From: Actinomycetes bacterium
GTDB taxonomy: Bacteria; Actinomycetota; Actinomycetes; Actinomycetales; Cellulomonadaceae
NCBI GenBank assembly: GCA_023426865.1
Contig: JAEZBT010000181.1
Span: 1 to 6,087 of the forward strand
DNA length: 6,087 nucleotides
Reading direction: 5' to 3'
Shown: positions 4,868 through 6,087 of the stretch, piece by piece
Position numbering within the stretch: the stretch's first letter is position 1
How the letters are laid out: each line of letters opens with the position of its first letter
Notes under the pieces: model-generated
Databases searched by the model: none
Seen by the model: the letters and a program-made list of their open reading frames with translations, nothing else
Told to the model about the DNA's origin: nothing
Made by a program: the position numbers and the translations under genes

Positions 4868-6087
4868 CGGTTCCTCCGTCGTCGTCCGGCCCCGCGTCCT
4901 CACGCCCCGCCTGCCCGGGACCGGCACCGGCCCCGGCACCGGCGTCCTCGGCGACCTCCCCGAGGGCCCGCACGGCGTCGGTCACCCGCGCCAATTCTCC
5001 CGGCAACCCTAGGTCGTCACCCCGGGCCAATGCGGCGAAGGCCACCACTGTACGGCCACCATGATCAGTTGCGCGCACCCAGATCCGCCGCCGCGGCGTG
5101 AACAGCGACACGGACAGCCCCAGCAACGCCGCGATCGCCGAGGCCAGTACCGCCCCGAGCGCCGGGTCATGCCGCAGGTCCAGCGCCGCGAACCGCGGCA
5201 GACCGTCCCACGTGAGCGTCCCCAGGCCGTCCGGCAGGGCGACCGTCTGCCCGGGCTCCACGAACACGGTGACGGGCACGCCATCGGCGCCGGTCACCTG
5301 CTCCATCCGCGCGACGTCGAGCTCGTACACGTTCTGCGGCACGCCCGAGTCCAGGCCCAGGTCACCGCGCCACACGCTCAGCACCAGCAGCGGGGCGGCC
5401 GGGTCCGGGTGCACCGACGCCGCGCCCGCGTCGGTCACGACGGCCGTCGGCAGCAGGAAGCCGACCAGCCCGATCTGGTCGCCCGTCGAGACGTCCGGCG
5501 CCTTGATGACCCCGCGCGAGGTGTAGACGCCGTCCTGCGGCAGGAACGGCACCGCCCCGGCGAAGGCGATCTCGCCCGCGGCGTCGCGCACCGTCACCTC
5601 GGGCGCGTAGCCGTTGCCCTGGAGGTAGACCTTCGCGCCGCCGATCGCCAACGGGGCGTTCAGCCGAATGGTCTCCGCCCGACCCACGCCCAGACGACCG
5701 TCGACCGGCTCGCGCACCGTGACGTCCGCCTGGAAGTCCCGGGGCTGCGTGTCGGCGGCGAACACCGCCTCGAACCGGTCGAGCGTGAGCGTGAACGGGA
5801 CGAGTGTCCCCGGGTCGAAGCCCGACCCCGCGACGAACGTGTCGTAGTCGGTCACCGAGTTCGCGAACCCGCGCCCCTCCACCACGATCGCCTGCCCGCG
5901 GTAGTGGAACAGCTGCCCGACGGCGACCGACACCAGCAGCCCCACCAGCGCCAGGTGGAACACGATGTTCCCCGTCTCGCGCAGGTACCCGCGCTCGGCG
6001 CTGAGCGTGCGCGGCTCGAGCGCCGCCACCCGGAACCGCGGCAGGCGCGCCACCGGCCCGACGAGCGCCGCCCGCGCGGCCGCGAGC
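4854..6087 (-). CDS. resB: Cytochrome c biogenesis protein ResB (partial, N-terminus outside window)
   Basis: ResB (Ccs1) works with CcsB in system II to deliver heme across the membrane and attach it to apocytochrome c. About 410 C-terminal residues are visible; the family usually has about 500-580. The frame is open to the window edge (reads LAAARAALVGP before the GTG at 6053), so that GTG is internal. Counting from the 6053 codon, a basic stretch is followed by LRETGNIVFHLALVGLLVSV (membrane helix about 29-49, with the characteristic ETGN...FH). A large extracytoplasmic domain follows (about 50-295), including GQAIVVEGRGFANSVTDYDTF, LNAPLAIGGAKVYLQGNGYAP and DQIGLVGFLLP. The last helix is about 297-318 (AVLASAIAALLGLSVSLF), with TPRRRIWVRA behind it. 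The cytoplasmic tail is low-complexity Gly/Ala/Asp and ends DDDGGTDEHR. It overlaps ccsB by 14 bases. Confidence 0.93.
   Translation of the reverse strand, partial: LAAARAALVGPVARLPRFRVAALEPRTLSAERGYLRETGNIVFHLALVGLLVSVAVGQLFHYRGQAIVVEGRGFANSVTDYDTFVAGSGFDPGTLVPFTLTLDRFEAVFAADTQPRDFQADVTVREPVDGRLGVGRAETIRLNAPLAIGGAKVYLQGNGYAPEVTVRDAAGEIAFAGAVPFLPQDGVYTSRGVIKAPDVSTGDQIGLVGFLLPTAVVTDAGAASVHPDPAAPLLVLSVWRGDLGLDSGVPQNVYELDVARMEQVTGADGVPVTVFVEPGQTVALPDGLGTLTWDGLPRFAALDLRHDPALGAVLASAIAALLGLSVSLFTPRRRIWVRATDHGGRTVVAFAALARGDDLGLPGELARVTDAVRALGEVAEDAGAGAGAGPGQAGREDAGPDDDGGTDEHR
4872..4877 (-). promoter_or_regulatory. Ribosome binding site of the ccsB remnant
   Basis: GGAGGA sits 4 bases before the ATG at 4867, within the last codons of resB. 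It fixes the ccsB start and shows that translation initiation into the remnant is intact. Ribosomes starting here would stop at 4613, 33 bases past the GTG at 4646, so any PBP synthesis might depend on re-initiation (inference). Confidence 0.7.

Noticed and set aside
3039..5012. Very long plus-strand open frame (657 codons) opposite the PBP and resB
   Set aside because: It is the antisense shadow of the PBP codons. Its composition is almost entirely Arg, Val, Asp, Leu and Ala, with no domain; long antisense frames are expected at this GC content.

Overview
The window is high-GC DNA (roughly 70% by eye) with strongly GC-biased codons, and every gene lies on the minus strand. Protein signatures point to an actinobacterium, most likely Micrococcales and possibly near Cellulomonadaceae: a cysteine-free ribosomal protein S18, a Gly-rich SSB tail, a PASTA-bearing class A PBP, and an actinobacterial-type ResB/CcsB pair. 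The family-level placement is inference.

Layout in the direction of transcription (right to left). At the right edge is the C-terminal part of resB (cytochrome c maturation, system II), running in from outside the window. It overlaps by 14 nt the start of ccsB, which has a good ribosome binding site. ccsB keeps only about its first 36 codons. The sequence then becomes the N-terminal region of a bifunctional class A penicillin-binding protein, in a different frame. The PBP has complete catalytic and PASTA domains but no conventional start codon ahead of its membrane anchor. Next comes a terminator-like hairpin, a probable promoter, and a structured leader for the rpsF-ssb-rpsR-rplI operon (S6, SSB, S18, L9). 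This operon is intact and ends in a strong hairpin. At the left edge is the start of a small unknown membrane protein, cut by the window.

Functionally there are three blocks: heme/cytochrome c assembly (broken here), peptidoglycan synthesis, and a conserved ribosomal/replication operon. No mobile element, CRISPR array, tRNA or rRNA was seen. The two observations most worth checking are the ccsB::PBP junction at about 4740-4785, a real deletion/rearrangement or an assembly chimera, and the rpsF leader. In that leader an anti-Shine-Dalgarno element pairs with the rpsF SD and stacks on a 7-bp hairpin, as expected for S6:S18 feedback control. I found no convincing new multi-gene system.
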